A stretch of DNA of 64,000 bases, from NCBI GenBank assembly GCA_022616535.1, contig JAKEEM010000055.1:16784-80783 (forward strand), given 5' to 3'. This document shows, piece by piece, positions 14,231 to 23,097 of the stretch. Origin of the DNA: Chlorobiota bacterium (GTDB lineage Bacteria; Bacteroidota; Ignavibacteria; Tepidaquicellales; OLB5). Numbering within the stretch: position 1 is the stretch's first letter; every line of letters begins with the position of its first letter. Both the position numbers and the translations under genes were made by a program. Below the pieces are notes generated by a model that saw only the letters and a list, made by a program, of their open reading frames with translations, made no database searches and had not been told where the DNA came from.

Positions 14231-15490
14231 GTGCCAATGTCTTTAATGCCAATGTCTTTAATAGGAAAAAAAATATTAATTGGTATCTCAGGAGGAATTG
14301 CTGCCTATAAAACATGTGAGCTTGTAAGGTTATTTAAAAAACAACAAGCCGAAGTGAGAGTCATTATGACACCTTCGGCTTTAAATTTTGTATCTCCGGT
14401 GACTCTTTCGGCTCTTTCGGGAAATAAGGTTTTAATTAACATGTTCCCCGATGTGAACCCTTCAAAAACAGAGAAAGTTGAATCATCAACTCAGCATATT
14501 TATCTGGGTATGTGGGGGGATGTTTTTGTAATTGCTCCCGCAACCGCAAACACAATTGCTAAAATGGTATACGGAATGGCTGATAATTTGCTGACCGCAA
14601 CTGTACTGTCTTCACGGTGCCCTATAATTGTTTCCCCTGCAATGGACGAAGATATGTACCAGAACCAGATTACATCGCAAAACATTACAAAGCTTAACGA
14701 GTCTGGATTCTGGATAATTGAGCCGGAAACTGGTGAGCTTGCAAGCGGGCTTTTTGGAACTGGCAGAATGCCGGAACCTGAGGTGATTTTCAAGTATGTT
14801 GAGGATTTTCTTAAAAATTATAAACGTGATTTAAACGGAAAGAAGATTTTAATTACAGCAGGTCCCACTTATGAGCCGATTGACGACGTAAGGTATATCG
14901 GAAATTACTCCAGCGGCAAAATGGGATTCCAGCTTGCAAATGCAGCATCTCAGCGCGGGGCGGAAGTGACTTTAATTTCTGGTCCTGCAGCGATTGCAAC
15001 CCCTCGTAACGTAAGCAGGCTTAATGTTAAAACATCCGATGAAATGTTTAATGCCGTGAAGAATAACTCGACTGGCAAGGATTATATAATTATGTCCGCA
15101 GCAGTTTCCGACTATAAATCCAAAGAGTTCCATTCAGGTAAAATGAAGAAGTCCGGTAGTGGTTCATTTCTTATTGAAACATCTAAAACTGTTGATATCT
15201 TGGAATACCTCGGGAAACATAAAAACGGTTCTAAACTGATTGGATTCGCACTTGAGACGGATAATGAAATTGAGTACGCTACGGAAAAGTTAAAGCAGAA
15301 AAATCTGGATATGATTGTTGTTAACAATCCAAAAGTCGAAGGCGCGGGATTCGGCACGGACACAAACGTAATTTCAATCATCGACAAAAATCTTAATGTT
15401 GCCTCTTACGAAAAAATGACAAAATTCCAGGCAGCAAATGTAATTTTAGACAAAATGCAGGAATCTGCCTTGAGCGGAACCGAAAGGTGA
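14231..15490 (+). CDS. coaBC: Bifunctional phosphopantothenoylcysteine decarboxylase / phosphopantothenate-cysteine ligase
   Basis: A 419-residue fusion. The N-terminal CoaC flavoprotein domain (about 11-190) opens with 'KKILIGISGGIAAYKTCELVR' and carries 'PAMDEDMY'. The C-terminal CoaB domain (from about 200) has 'ILITAGPTYEPIDDVRYIGNYSSGKMG' and 'AAVSDYK'. It makes 4'-phosphopantetheine from 4'-phosphopantothenate, cysteine and CTP. The window also has coaX, the previous step. The real start is uncertain: GTG 14231 or any of the four ATGs created by the 15-bp tandem duplication. It overlaps the udg frame by 4 bp if that gene starts at the GTG at 15487. Confidence 0.95.
   Translation: MPMSLMPMSLIGKKILIGISGGIAAYKTCELVRLFKKQQAEVRVIMTPSALNFVSPVTLSALSGNKVLINMFPDVNPSKTEKVESSTQHIYLGMWGDVFVIAPATANTIAKMVYGMADNLLTATVLSSRCPIIVSPAMDEDMYQNQITSQNITKLNESGFWIIEPETGELASGLFGTGRMPEPEVIFKYVEDFLKNYKRDLNGKKILITAGPTYEPIDDVRYIGNYSSGKMGFQLANAASQRGAEVTLISGPAAIATPRNVSRLNVKTSDEMFNAVKNNSTGKDYIIMSAAVSDYKSKEFHSGKMKKSGSGSFLIETSKTVDILEYLGKHKNGSKLIGFALETDNEIEYATEKLKQKNLDMIVVNNPKVEGAGFGTDTNVISIIDKNLNVASYEKMTKFQAANVILDKMQESALSGTER
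14232..14261 (+). repeat. 15-bp perfect tandem duplication at the coaBC start
   Basis: GCCAATGTCTTTAAT occurs twice in a row. Because it is 15 bp it keeps frame and gives the duplicated start 'MPMSLMPMSL', leaving several alternative ATG codons for coaBC. Confidence 0.9.
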
Positions 15491-16269
15491 TGGATAGCGG
15501 CAAGCTAAAAGAAATAATCTCTCAAACCGAAAATTATATTCAAAACTTTAACAGATTCTATTCAGGCAGTCTTTATATTGAAGGTACAAATAAAGGTTCA
15601 CTCCAAACCACCAAAGAATTGAAATCATCCAAACCCAATAAAGAAGCGTTGAAGGAAGTCGATTTATTCGGCAATGAAACCATTAAAATGGAGGAGTGGG
15701 AATTTGCCGAATCCCTTGATGAGCTGAATTCAATGATTTGCAACTGTCAGAAATGCGCACTCGGAGCAACGCGGACTAACTTTGTATTCGGTGTCGGCAA
15801 TCCAAAAGCTGATATAGTTGTAATCGGTGAAGCACCGGGCGCGGATGAAGATGCACAGGGTGAGCCGTTTGTAGGCAGGGCAGGGCAGTTATTAAATAAA
15901 ATCCTTGAGGCAACGGGATTTAAACGCGAGGATGTCTACATTTGTAATATACTGAAAAGCCGCCCGCCCGGAAACCGTAACCCATTGCCTGAAGAAATCG
16001 AAGCCTGCAAACCCTATTTGGATAAACAGCTGAAATTGATAAATCCAAAGCTTATTTTGCTTTTGGGCAGAGTTGCCGCTGAGTCACTTTTGAAAACAAG
16101 GGAACCATTAAACAAGCTCCGAGGCAAGGTGCATAACTACAAGGGCTGGAAGGTTATGATTACATTTCACCCCGCCGCACTGCTTAGAAATCCCCACTGG
16201 AAACGTCCCACCTGGGAAGATATGCTGCAGTTCAAGGCTATTTACGAGGAAATGATTTCTTCGAAATAG
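15490..16269 (+). CDS. Uracil-DNA glycosylase, family 4 (Fe-S)
   Basis: About 259 residues. The catalytic domain starts near residue 90 with '[18 protein letters not shown]', supplying the first two Fe-S cysteines, then '[23 protein letters not shown]' and '[21 protein letters not shown]'. It ends with '[15 protein letters not shown]', the uracil-pocket His motif. Family 4 enzymes remove uracil from DNA. The first ~85 residues are a low-complexity, Lys/Asn-rich extension typical for Bacteroidota homologues. The start is taken at the ATG at 15490, although the GTG at 15487 is possible. It closes the yicC-gmk-rpoZ-coaBC-udg run. Confidence 0.92.
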   Translation: MDSGKLKEIISQTENYIQNFNRFYSGSLYIEGTNKGSLQTTKELKSSKPNKEALKEVDLFGNETIKMEEWEFAESLDELNSMICNCQKCALGATRTNFVFGVGNPKADIVVIGEAPGADEDAQGEPFVGRAGQLLNKILEATGFKREDVYICNILKSRPPGNRNPLPEEIEACKPYLDKQLKLINPKLILLLGRVAAESLLKTREPLNKLRGKVHNYKGWKVMITFHPAALLRNPHWKRPTWEDMLQFKAIYEEMISSK

Positions 16270-16734
16270 ATAAATTTTCCTGAATTTCATCTAATTCACC
16301 TGACAGTTAGGCATTTTATCATGCAAATTAAAGTTCAAAAAAAATTGTTTGATACCTACGGCACCATGTCATTTTTTGTTTTTTTTCTATAATTATTTGA
16401 CACCTAAGGTGCCAACCAATCATTTAAAAGAACTTTTTTTAAAAAAAAGGTAGTGGAGGTATTTTCATTCCACTATTGTCATTCCGTACTTGATACGGAA
16501 TCTTTTAAAAATCGAGGCAAGATTGCTCCGCGCTGCGCTGGTCCTGCTTTCGCAGGAATGACAGATAGAACCAGCGAAAATACCCACTACCAAAAAATAT
16601 CACACCGTGATATTGACTTTCATTGGAATAATCCTTTACTTTACCGTAACATATTTCAGTTTACTATTGTCGAAACTCTGTTAATTCATGTTAATACAGA
16701 GTAATTTTAATTAATTAATTATTTTTAAAGGAAA
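16270..16734. other. 465-bp non-coding gap between udg and dnaB
   Basis: No convincing gene. It holds a direct imperfect repeat (TTTGATACCTACGGCACCA near 16348 and TTTGACACCTAAGGTGCCA near 16398), the 143-bp inverted-repeat element described separately, a TATCACaccGTGATA hairpin near 16599-16613, and the AT-rich leader of dnaB. The ORF predicted at 16453-16704 runs through the repeat and is not credible. Confidence 0.6.
16449..16591. repeat. 143-bp MITE-like element with nested inverted repeats
   Basis: The ends are GGTAGTGGAGGTATTTTC and GAAAATACCCACTACC, inverted copies with a 2-base gap. Nested inside are GTCATTCC (16478-16485) and GGAATGAC (16555-16562), the hairpins CCGTACTTGATACGG and CCTGCTTTCGCAGG, and a GC-rich middle. 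It can fold into one long branched hairpin. Such 'GTCATTCC...GGAATGAC' intergenic repeats are common, often in many copies, in bacterial genomes. Only one copy is visible here. Confidence 0.6.
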
Positions 16735-18192
16735 TTGGCAAAACCAAAAAATACAAATATAACAGAGCTTAAGAACGTTCCGGATGAAGTCCTTTACGGG
16801 GGCAAGGTGCCACCCCACAGCAGGGAGCTTGAGATGAATATACTCGGCGGAATGATTATAGATAATGCATTAATTGATGCGGTTACTACAATTCTGAAGC
16901 CAAAGCATTTTTACGTTAACGCCAACGGATTGATTTATAAGGCAATCATTGACTTAAGAGACAGAAACGAACCTGTTGATTTAATAACTTTGACAGAGGA
17001 GCTTAAAACAAGGGGCGAGCTTGATTCGGTAGGCGGTCCCTTTTATTTAGCCGAACTTTCTACAGCTTTTTCCACGCAGGAGAGTATAATTTTTTCCGCT
17101 AACAAAATCCTGGAGAATTGGATAAAAAGGGATATGATACTGCTGACTTACTCACTGAATGAGCAGTGTTATGACCCGACAATTAATACCGAAAACCTTT
17201 TAGATAGGGCACAGCAGGAAATTCTTGAGGTTACAAATTACCTGCAGAAGAAAAACTACTCGCATATTAAGGATGAAGTCAAAGTCACGATGGAATATGT
17301 AGAGACAATTCACGAAAGGCACCAGAAAGGCACCACAGTATTCGGTGTTCCTTCTGGATATGACGAGCTTGACGCTTTAACCGGCGGTTTTCAGAAATCA
17401 GAGCTAATTGTCATTGCAGGCAGACCCTCACACGGAAAAACAGCTTTAGCTTTGAACATTGCAAGAAATGCCTCGGTTGAGCATGGTAAAAGTATAGGTA
17501 TTTTTTCAATTGAGATGTCAAACAGGGAGCTTGCTCTAAGATTTATTTGCCTTGAGTCAAGGGTTGATATATCTAAGCTTAAAACAGGCAGGCTGCCTGA
17601 GAGCGACTGGGCTAAAATTGCAAAACAGACTCCGCGGCTTATGTCAAATAAGATTAATGTTATTATCGATGATTCATCGCCTTTAAGTCTTTTAGAGCTA
17701 AGAGCTAAGGCAAGAAGGATGAAGGCAATCAATAACATCGATATGGTTATGGTCGATTATCTCCAGTTAATGGAAGTTTCAAACCGAACCAATTTGGACA
17801 GACATCTTGAAATCGCCTACATTACTAGGGGTTTAAAACAGCTTTCTAAGGAACTTGATATACCTGTTGTAGCATTATCACAATTAAGCCGTAAGGTTGA
17901 AGACAGGGCGGGGAAGGAAAAACGTCCCCAGCTTTCGGATTTAAGGGAATCCGGCGCAATCGAACAGGATGCGGACGTCGTTATATTCATTAACCGTCCC
18001 GAGGTGTATATGAGCAAGGACGACCCCAAATTTGCAGAATTTCAGGGGCTTGCGGAGATAATCGTAGGTAAGCAGAGAAACGGTCCGATTGGCGAGATTA
18101 AGCTCACGTTTATCCACAATTACGCCAAATTTGAAAAAAGAGCTAAGGAAATGGAACCGGCTTATTATACACCACAAGACCAGCCGTTTTAA
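16735..18192 (+). CDS. dnaB: Replicative DNA helicase
   Basis: A 485-residue protein. The N-terminal primase-interacting domain ('PPHSRELEMNILGGMI') spans about 25-130. The RecA-like motor begins with Walker A 'AGRPSHGKTALALN', then 'SIEMSNRELALR', Walker B 'VMVDYLQLM' and 'SQLSRKVEDR...SDLRESGAIEQDADV'. It unwinds DNA at the fork as a hexamer. The start is TTG at 16735, preceded by AAAGGA with good spacing; no ATG fits. It continues with DUF1460 3 bp after the stop. Confidence 0.96.
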   Translation: MAKPKNTNITELKNVPDEVLYGGKVPPHSRELEMNILGGMIIDNALIDAVTTILKPKHFYVNANGLIYKAIIDLRDRNEPVDLITLTEELKTRGELDSVGGPFYLAELSTAFSTQESIIFSANKILENWIKRDMILLTYSLNEQCYDPTINTENLLDRAQQEILEVTNYLQKKNYSHIKDEVKVTMEYVETIHERHQKGTTVFGVPSGYDELDALTGGFQKSELIVIAGRPSHGKTALALNIARNASVEHGKSIGIFSIEMSNRELALRFICLESRVDISKLKTGRLPESDWAKIAKQTPRLMSNKINVIIDDSSPLSLLELRAKARRMKAINNIDMVMVDYLQLMEVSNRTNLDRHLEIAYITRGLKQLSKELDIPVVALSQLSRKVEDRAGKEKRPQLSDLRESGAIEQDADVVIFINRPEVYMSKDDPKFAEFQGLAEIIVGKQRNGPIGEIKLTFIHNYAKFEKRAKEMEPAYYTPQDQPF

Positions 18193-18195
18193 GCT

Positions 18196-19074
18196 ATGCA
18201 ATCACGTAGAAAATTTATAAAAAATACTACATTAACTTCTTTATTTTTAATTGGATTACCAAGTTTATTTAAACTAAAATCTTTTGCATTATTTGACGAT
18301 TATGATGAGGTTTTATGCGGGAAGAAATTCAAGCTCTTTGTTGAAGAAGGTGTTAAAATCCTGCCTATTGGAGACGCCATTGTGGACATCGGGAAATCGT
18401 TTATTGGCACTGACTATGTTGCAGGCACACTCGACAATGACATGAAAGAGAACTTGGTTGTTAACTTAACGGGACTGGATTGCGTAACATTTGTCGAAAA
18501 CTGTCTTGTTTTTGCACGTTGCGTAAAACAGGGGAAGACAACATTCGATGATTATAGAGCAGAGCTGCAGAAAATCCGTTACCGGGACGGTGTAATTGAC
18601 GGTTACCCGAGCCGTTTGCACTATTTCTGCGACTGGATTTATAATAACGAGGATAGGGGTATAGTTAAAAATATTACCGCTGAAATAGGCGGGGTACTAT
18701 ATGACAAGGAAATCGATTTTATGTCCACACACCCAAGCTCATATAAACAGCTTTCAAATGACAAAAATCTTGAGGGAATAATTGCCGCAGAGGAAGCAAT
18801 TAACTCAAGAAGCCATTATTACATACCCACAAAAAGCATTTCTAAGTCATATGACCAGCTAAAAAACGGGGACATAATTGCCACCACAACAACTATTGGG
18901 GGACTCGATGTTACCCACACGGGTTTTGTTTATAAAGAAAAAGGCGGAATGTATTTTCTTCACGCTTCTTTAAAGAGCAAACAAGTAATTATCTCCAAAA
19001 ATGAGCTGCAGGATTATGTTGCTGAAGATTCAAAGAAGACTGGCATTATGGTTGCACCACCGCTGGAAGTGTAA
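18196..19074 (+). CDS. DUF1460 family cysteine amidase-like protein, Tat or Sec signal
   Basis: A 292-residue protein beginning 'MQSRRKFIKNTTLTSLFLIGLPS', a twin-arginine-like signal. The mature part carries 'TGLDCVTFVENCL', the nucleophile Cys region of DUF1460, an N-acetylmuramoyl-L-alanine amidase / NlpC-P60-related fold, and later 'THTGFVYKE', probably the catalytic His. It is a probable periplasmic peptidoglycan or glycan-linked amidase. It lies right after dnaB and ends before a strong terminator that separates it from the converging acpS. Confidence 0.85.
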   Translation: MQSRRKFIKNTTLTSLFLIGLPSLFKLKSFALFDDYDEVLCGKKFKLFVEEGVKILPIGDAIVDIGKSFIGTDYVAGTLDNDMKENLVVNLTGLDCVTFVENCLVFARCVKQGKTTFDDYRAELQKIRYRDGVIDGYPSRLHYFCDWIYNNEDRGIVKNITAEIGGVLYDKEIDFMSTHPSSYKQLSNDKNLEGIIAAEEAINSRSHYYIPTKSISKSYDQLKNGDIIATTTTIGGLDVTHTGFVYKEKGGMYFLHASLKSKQVIISKNELQDYVAEDSKKTGIMVAPPLEV

Positions 19075-19114
19075 TTTAGTGCGAAGTGTATTGAGTGCAG
19101 AGTGCATTAAGTAG

Positions 19115-19136
19115 GGGTTCGGTTTCCGAACCCTTT
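19115..19136 (+). terminator. Rho-independent terminator between converging genes
   Basis: GGGTTCGG (19115-19122) and CCGAACCC (19126-19133) form a perfect 8-bp stem with a TTT loop, followed by TTT. It sits between the DUF1460 gene and acpS and can serve both directions, since the reverse strand also reads into A/T-rich sequence. Confidence 0.8.
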
Positions 19137-19140
19137 AAAT

Positions 19141-19503
19141 TTATTCTTTACAAATTACAACCGCGCAGCCGTAATCTTTGGTGTGAGAGATGCTGATTTG
19201 AAACTTGAATTTTGAGTACTCGTTTTCAACAGTGTGGGTTATGTAAGGTTTTCCGCGTTTATCATTTAATATTTCAATGTCCTTCCATCTGAAATCCTTC
19301 GAAATTCCTGTTCCGATTGCTTTGCTGTATGCCTCTTTTGAAGCAAAGCGTCCGGCAAAATGGATTTCAGGATAGGCAAACGATTTGCAGTAATTAATTT
19401 CATTTTCGGTCAGGATACGGTGAAAAAACTTATCGCCGTATTTTTCCATCAGGCTCTTAATGCGTGAAACTTGAACTATATCAATGCCGATGCCCTTAAC
19501 CAA
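19141..19503 (-). CDS. acpS: Holo-[acyl-carrier-protein] synthase
   Basis: A 120-residue protein, the usual trimeric AcpS length. 'GIGIDIVQVSRI' holds the Mg-binding Asp, and 'AGRFASKEAYSKAIGTGI' holds the second Glu/Lys pair of the active site. It transfers the 4'-phosphopantetheine of CoA to ACP. It overlaps the HAD gene upstream by 8 bp, and the two form a small reverse operon. Confidence 0.93.
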   Translation of the reverse strand: MVKGIGIDIVQVSRIKSLMEKYGDKFFHRILTENEINYCKSFAYPEIHFAGRFASKEAYSKAIGTGISKDFRWKDIEILNDKRGKPYITHTVENEYSKFKFQISISHTKDYGCAVVICKE

Positions 19504-20182
19504 GTTTATTTTCCTTTTCTACTATTTCTATAAGCTCGGAAACATCGTTAATCTCGTAATCTGCTTCGTGAATAAGAGTGTTGAAGGTATCACCGTATTT
19601 TGCAAAAGCTGTTTTCATTCCGACGCTCCTTGCCCCTGCGACATCGCGTTCTGCCCAGTCACCGACCATTAGCGAGTGTTCCGGGTTAACTCCAAGCCGT
19701 TCCAAAATAAGATTAAAAGGCACCGGTGAGGGCTTACGCTCCTTGGAATCGTCAAAGGTAACTACTTCATCGAATATGTGATGTAAGCCGATGTATGAAA
19801 GCCGAAGCCACGCCTCGCGGGAAGGAGCATCTGATACGACACCGAGCTTAACTCCGAGCTTAATTAGCTTAATTAGTGTCGGAACGACTCGCGGATAGGT
19901 ATTCAGCTCAGCCTCACGTGCAGTGCGGTATGCGACAATCCCCGCAGAAAGAATTTTATGGTCAATTTTTCCAATGAAATGAGTTAAAAGCAAATCAAAA
20001 ACCTGCTGGTACTCAATGCCTTTTTTATTATAGATTTCATCAATTTTAGCCTTAATTTGGATGTAGGGGAAGTTCAACCCGGCGTCAATCATTGCCTTAA
20101 TAGCAGCTTCAACGGCGGTATTTTTCATCCGCATGAAGTCAATTAATGTATTGTCTAAATCAAATATTATGGCTTTAATCAT
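19496..20182 (-). CDS. HAD superfamily hydrolase
   Basis: A 228-residue phosphatase-type HAD. Motif I is 'IIFDLDNTLIDF' with nucleophile Asp9, motif II is near 'GVVSDAPSREAWL', motif III has Lys in 'SKERKPSP', and motif IV is 'MVGDWAERDVAGA'. A helical cap between motifs I and II makes it similar to YjjG-type nucleotidases or phosphoglycolate phosphatase. The substrate is uncertain. A TAACTTTG promoter element lies 20 bp upstream. The stop overlaps acpS. Confidence 0.85.
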   Translation of the reverse strand: MIKAIIFDLDNTLIDFMRMKNTAVEAAIKAMIDAGLNFPYIQIKAKIDEIYNKKGIEYQQVFDLLLTHFIGKIDHKILSAGIVAYRTAREAELNTYPRVVPTLIKLIKLGVKLGVVSDAPSREAWLRLSYIGLHHIFDEVVTFDDSKERKPSPVPFNLILERLGVNPEHSLMVGDWAERDVAGARSVGMKTAFAKYGDTFNTLIHEADYEINDVSELIEIVEKENKLG

Positions 20183-20201
20183 AAAAAGTAAATTATTATT
20201 A

Positions 20202-20209
20202 CAAAGTTA
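20202..20209 (-). promoter_or_regulatory. Candidate promoter -7 element for HAD-acpS
   Basis: Reverse-strand TAACTTTG (printed CAAAGTTA) matches TAnnTTTG, with the ATG 20 bp downstream. The leader would be only about 15 nt, so the RNA has almost no 5' UTR. Confidence 0.45.
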
Positions 20210-20307
20210 GTAGATTATTGTAAATATAAAATATAAACGTATTTACCTGAATCTCTTTATTTTCATAGATTTTGCCCTTTGAGAAATTTATATTGCGTGA
20301 TTAAATT

Positions 20308-21558
20308 ATGAAATTTCAGAAGCCCAAAGGCACTAAAGACATACTCCCGAAAGACATTCACAAATGGCATTTCGTAGAAAAAACAATCAGAGAAGCTACA
20401 AAACTCTTCAATTTTTCTGAAATCCGAACCCCGACTTTTGAGTATACCGAGCTTTTTAAAAGGGGTGTTGGCTCGGAGACCGATATAGTCGGCAAGGAAA
20501 TGTATACTTTTGTGGATAAAGGCGGCGAATCAATTACGTTAAAGCCCGAAGGAACAGCTCCCGTGATGCGTGCTTACCTTGAAAATTCACTTTCGGCTGA
20601 ATCACCTTTGCATAAGCTGTATTATATAACAAGTATGTTCCGCTACGAAAAACCGCAGGCAGGCAGGTACAGAGAACATTCACAGTTCGGAGGCGAAATA
20701 ATAGGCAGTGACAGCATTGACACTGACGTTGAGCTTATTCTGCTTGCAAAGGAAGTCTACAACAGGTGCGGAATTAATAATTTTAAGCTTAAGATAAATT
20801 CAATTGGCAAGCCTAGTGAAAGAAAAACTTATGTTAATGCTTTAACTGACTACCTTAAAAAGCATTTTAACCGGCTTTCTGAAGAGAGCAAAAAGCGTCT
20901 AGGAACAAATCCCCTTAGAATTTTAGACAGCAAGTCCCCAGATGATTTAATAATCACTAAAGAAGCTCCCAAAATAATTGAACATTTAACCAAAGACTCA
21001 AGAAACAGATTTGACTTAGTTCTGTATGAACTCACGCGGCTTGGAGTTAATTATGAAATCGATTTTAGGTTGGTAAGGGGATTGGATTATTATACAGACA
21101 CAACGTTTGAGTTCATATCAAGTGATTTAGGAGCGCAGGATGCCCTCGGTGGAGGAGGAAGATATGACGGATTAATTGAGCTATTGGGGGGAAAACCAAC
21201 ACCCGGAGTTGGATTCGGGAGCGGAATAGAAAGGCTTATCATTGTTGCTGAGAAAAACGGGTTTACTTTTGGTGAACCAAGCAGCCCGAAAGTGTATTTT
21301 ATAGCTTTGAATAGCTCAGCAAAAGAAATTGCTTTTAAAATAATGATGGAGTTGAGAAAGAAGAATATTTCCTGCGAAACGGATTTGCTCGTAAGAAGTA
21401 TGAAGGCACAAATGAGGGAGGCAAATAAAATCGGTTCTGATTACGTTTTTATTATCGGAGATGATGAACTAAAAAACCAGAAGGGTATTCTGAAAAAAAT
21501 GAGTGATGGCTCGCAGCAGAATGTGGAATTTGATAAGCTTAGGGAGTATTTAAACTAA
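20308..21558 (+). CDS. hisS: Histidyl-tRNA synthetase
   Basis: A 416-residue class II synthetase. It starts 'MKFQKPKGTKDILP' (motif-1 lead), motif 2 contains 'FRYEKPQAGRYREHSQFG', and the His-specific loop is 'LVRGLDYYTDTTFEF'. Motif 3 is 'PGVGFGSGIERL', followed by the anticodon-binding domain (from about residue 320). It charges tRNA-His. Its TAA overlaps the ATG of the next gene, so hisS, the 136-residue unknown and lgt form an operon. Confidence 0.96.
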   Translation: MKFQKPKGTKDILPKDIHKWHFVEKTIREATKLFNFSEIRTPTFEYTELFKRGVGSETDIVGKEMYTFVDKGGESITLKPEGTAPVMRAYLENSLSAESPLHKLYYITSMFRYEKPQAGRYREHSQFGGEIIGSDSIDTDVELILLAKEVYNRCGINNFKLKINSIGKPSERKTYVNALTDYLKKHFNRLSEESKKRLGTNPLRILDSKSPDDLIITKEAPKIIEHLTKDSRNRFDLVLYELTRLGVNYEIDFRLVRGLDYYTDTTFEFISSDLGAQDALGGGGRYDGLIELLGGKPTPGVGFGSGIERLIIVAEKNGFTFGEPSSPKVYFIALNSSAKEIAFKIMMELRKKNISCETDLLVRSMKAQMREANKIGSDYVFIIGDDELKNQKGILKKMSDGSQQNVEFDKLREYLN

Positions 21559-21968
21559 TGAGAACGAAGAAGGTAAAACCGCCTCCAAAGAAATATGAAT
21601 ATGCTTTAAATATCACTAAGGAGTATGACGAGATTTCAAAAAGGGATTATATTTCGTTTAAATTCAATACTACAAAGGAGTTTTTAACTTTCCAGTATAT
21701 TTTAAAGATTGAAAGCTCGGTAGAGCAAAAGAATTTATATTTTAACATACTCGGTTTTTCCGCTCCAATTGGGGAGCTTTCAAATCCCGGTTATGCAGGT
21801 TATGAATACAGGATGTATGATTATAAATTTACCGAGTATAATGTTGTTGTTGATAAGAAAGACTCGGCAAAGAGCAAATTTAAGCTTCTTATACAGCGTT
21901 CAAAGTCAGAACCGGTTAAACTTAAAAACATACCCAGGAAAAGCTTTATAGAAATTAAAAGCGAGTGA
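21558..21968 (+). CDS. Conserved-context protein of unknown function between hisS and lgt
   Basis: A 136-residue basic, soluble protein, mostly beta-strand ('YISFKFNTTKEFLTFQYILKIESS', 'YNVVVDKKDSAKSKFKLLIQRS'). It has no signal peptide or helix bundle. I do not recognise the family. The ATG overlaps the hisS stop (TAATG), and its own stop overlaps the GTG of lgt, giving strong coupling in a three-gene operon. Confidence 0.75.
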   Translation: MRTKKVKPPPKKYEYALNITKEYDEISKRDYISFKFNTTKEFLTFQYILKIESSVEQKNLYFNILGFSAPIGELSNPGYAGYEYRMYDYKFTEYNVVVDKKDSAKSKFKLLIQRSKSEPVKLKNIPRKSFIEIKSE

Positions 21969-22825
21969 TACCCAAACTTTTCGAAATAGGTCCCGTGCCC
22001 GTTTACAGCTACGGCTTAATGCTTGGAATCAGCTTTATAGTTGCAAGCTGGCTGCTTTCAAGGGAGTTCAAGCGGAAGAAGATGGACGAAAACGCTGCGA
22101 TTAACATAACGTTTATTGCTCTTGTTGGTGGAGTTGTCGGCTCAAAGCTGCTGTATGTAGTTGAAGAATGGAGTTCTATATCCTCAATGCCGGCTTCAAG
22201 GATTTTTTCTGCAGACGGGCTTTTTTCTCCGGCGGGCTTGACTTGGTATGGTGGATTTATTCTTGCTACAGTGATAATATATTTTTACGCTAGGTCAAAA
22301 AGAATTCCGTTTCTTAGAGTATGTGACGCAACGGCTCCTAGCCTTGCAATCGGTTACGGAATTGCGCGAATTGGATGCCATTTATCAGGTGACGGAGATT
22401 ATGGTTTCCCTGTATCTGAATTTATGTCATGGGTCCCGTGGGGAACGGACTATTCAAAAGGCACGCTGCCTCCGTCGGTGGCATTCAGAGGAACGGATAT
22501 TGCTCAAAAATTCGGCGGTGTTGTTCCCGATAACACTTTGTGCCACCCAACCCCAATGTATGAACTTGTATTTGCGATAATTATCTTTTGGCTTCTTTGG
22601 AGAAAAAGAGCATCATTTAAAGCAGATGGCAAGTTATTCGGTTTATATTTGATTCTAAGCGGCATTGCAAGATTGCTGGTTGAATTCATCAGACTCAATC
22701 CTAAAATAATAGCAGGCTTATCCGAGGCACAGGTAATTTCAATTCCGTTAATTTTACTTGGGTTTTACCTTTATTATAAAGCTCCAACTGAGAAAGCAGA
22801 ACTAAAACATTCAAAGAAAACGTAA
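21965..22825 (+). CDS. lgt: Phosphatidylglycerol-prolipoprotein diacylglyceryl transferase
   Basis: A 286-residue membrane enzyme with seven hydrophobic helices. 'YSYGLMLGISF' starts helix 1, and 'GYGIARIGCHLSGDGDYG' is the Lgt signature in its Bacteroidota form; 'HPTPMYE' gives the periplasmic motif. It adds diacylglycerol to the lipobox Cys of lipoproteins. Several lipoproteins in this window would be its substrates. Starts at the GTG at 21965, overlapping the upstream stop. Confidence 0.93.
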   Translation: MIPKLFEIGPVPVYSYGLMLGISFIVASWLLSREFKRKKMDENAAINITFIALVGGVVGSKLLYVVEEWSSISSMPASRIFSADGLFSPAGLTWYGGFILATVIIYFYARSKRIPFLRVCDATAPSLAIGYGIARIGCHLSGDGDYGFPVSEFMSWVPWGTDYSKGTLPPSVAFRGTDIAQKFGGVVPDNTLCHPTPMYELVFAIIIFWLLWRKRASFKADGKLFGLYLILSGIARLLVEFIRLNPKIIAGLSEAQVISIPLILLGFYLYYKAPTEKAELKHSKKT

Positions 22826-22929
22826 AGACTCATATATAGAATGGTATCCATCATTTGTTGTTGAAAGTCTTTAAAAATATAGCTATTTTCGTGTTTTATA
22901 GAAAAATCACAAATAAATAGGAGCAGTTT

Positions 22930-23088
22930 TTGAAGAGAACATTTCAGCCAAGCAACAGAAAACGCAAGAATAAGCACGGTTTTAGGGAGAGGATGGCTTC
23001 CAAAAACGGGCGTGAGGTGCTTTCCAGACGCAGAGCAAAAGGAAGAAAAAAATTAAGCGTAAGCGACGAAAAGAAGTTTACAAGATAA
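22930..23088 (+). CDS. rpmH: 50S ribosomal protein L34
   Basis: Too short for the ORF track. Reading from TTG at 22930 gives 52 residues, '[22 protein letters not shown]' and onward, matching L34 (FQPS...R.HGFR.RM). A Shine-Dalgarno-like TAGGAG lies 8 bp upstream. The basic extension at the C-terminus ('[10 protein letters not shown]') is typical of this phylum. It is the first gene of the conserved rpmH-rnpA-yidD-yidC run. Confidence 0.95.
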   Translation: MKRTFQPSNRKRKNKHGFRERMASKNGREVLSRRRAKGRKKLSVSDEKKFTR

Positions 23089-23097
23089 TTTTTTGAT

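Noticed and set aside
16453-16704. 83-residue ORF in the udg-dnaB gap
   Set aside because: It passes through the 143-bp inverted repeat and has no ribosome site or recognisable domain.
22774-22977. 67-residue reverse ORF between lgt and rpmH
   Set aside because: Overlaps the lgt end and rpmH start on the opposite strand; a shadow.
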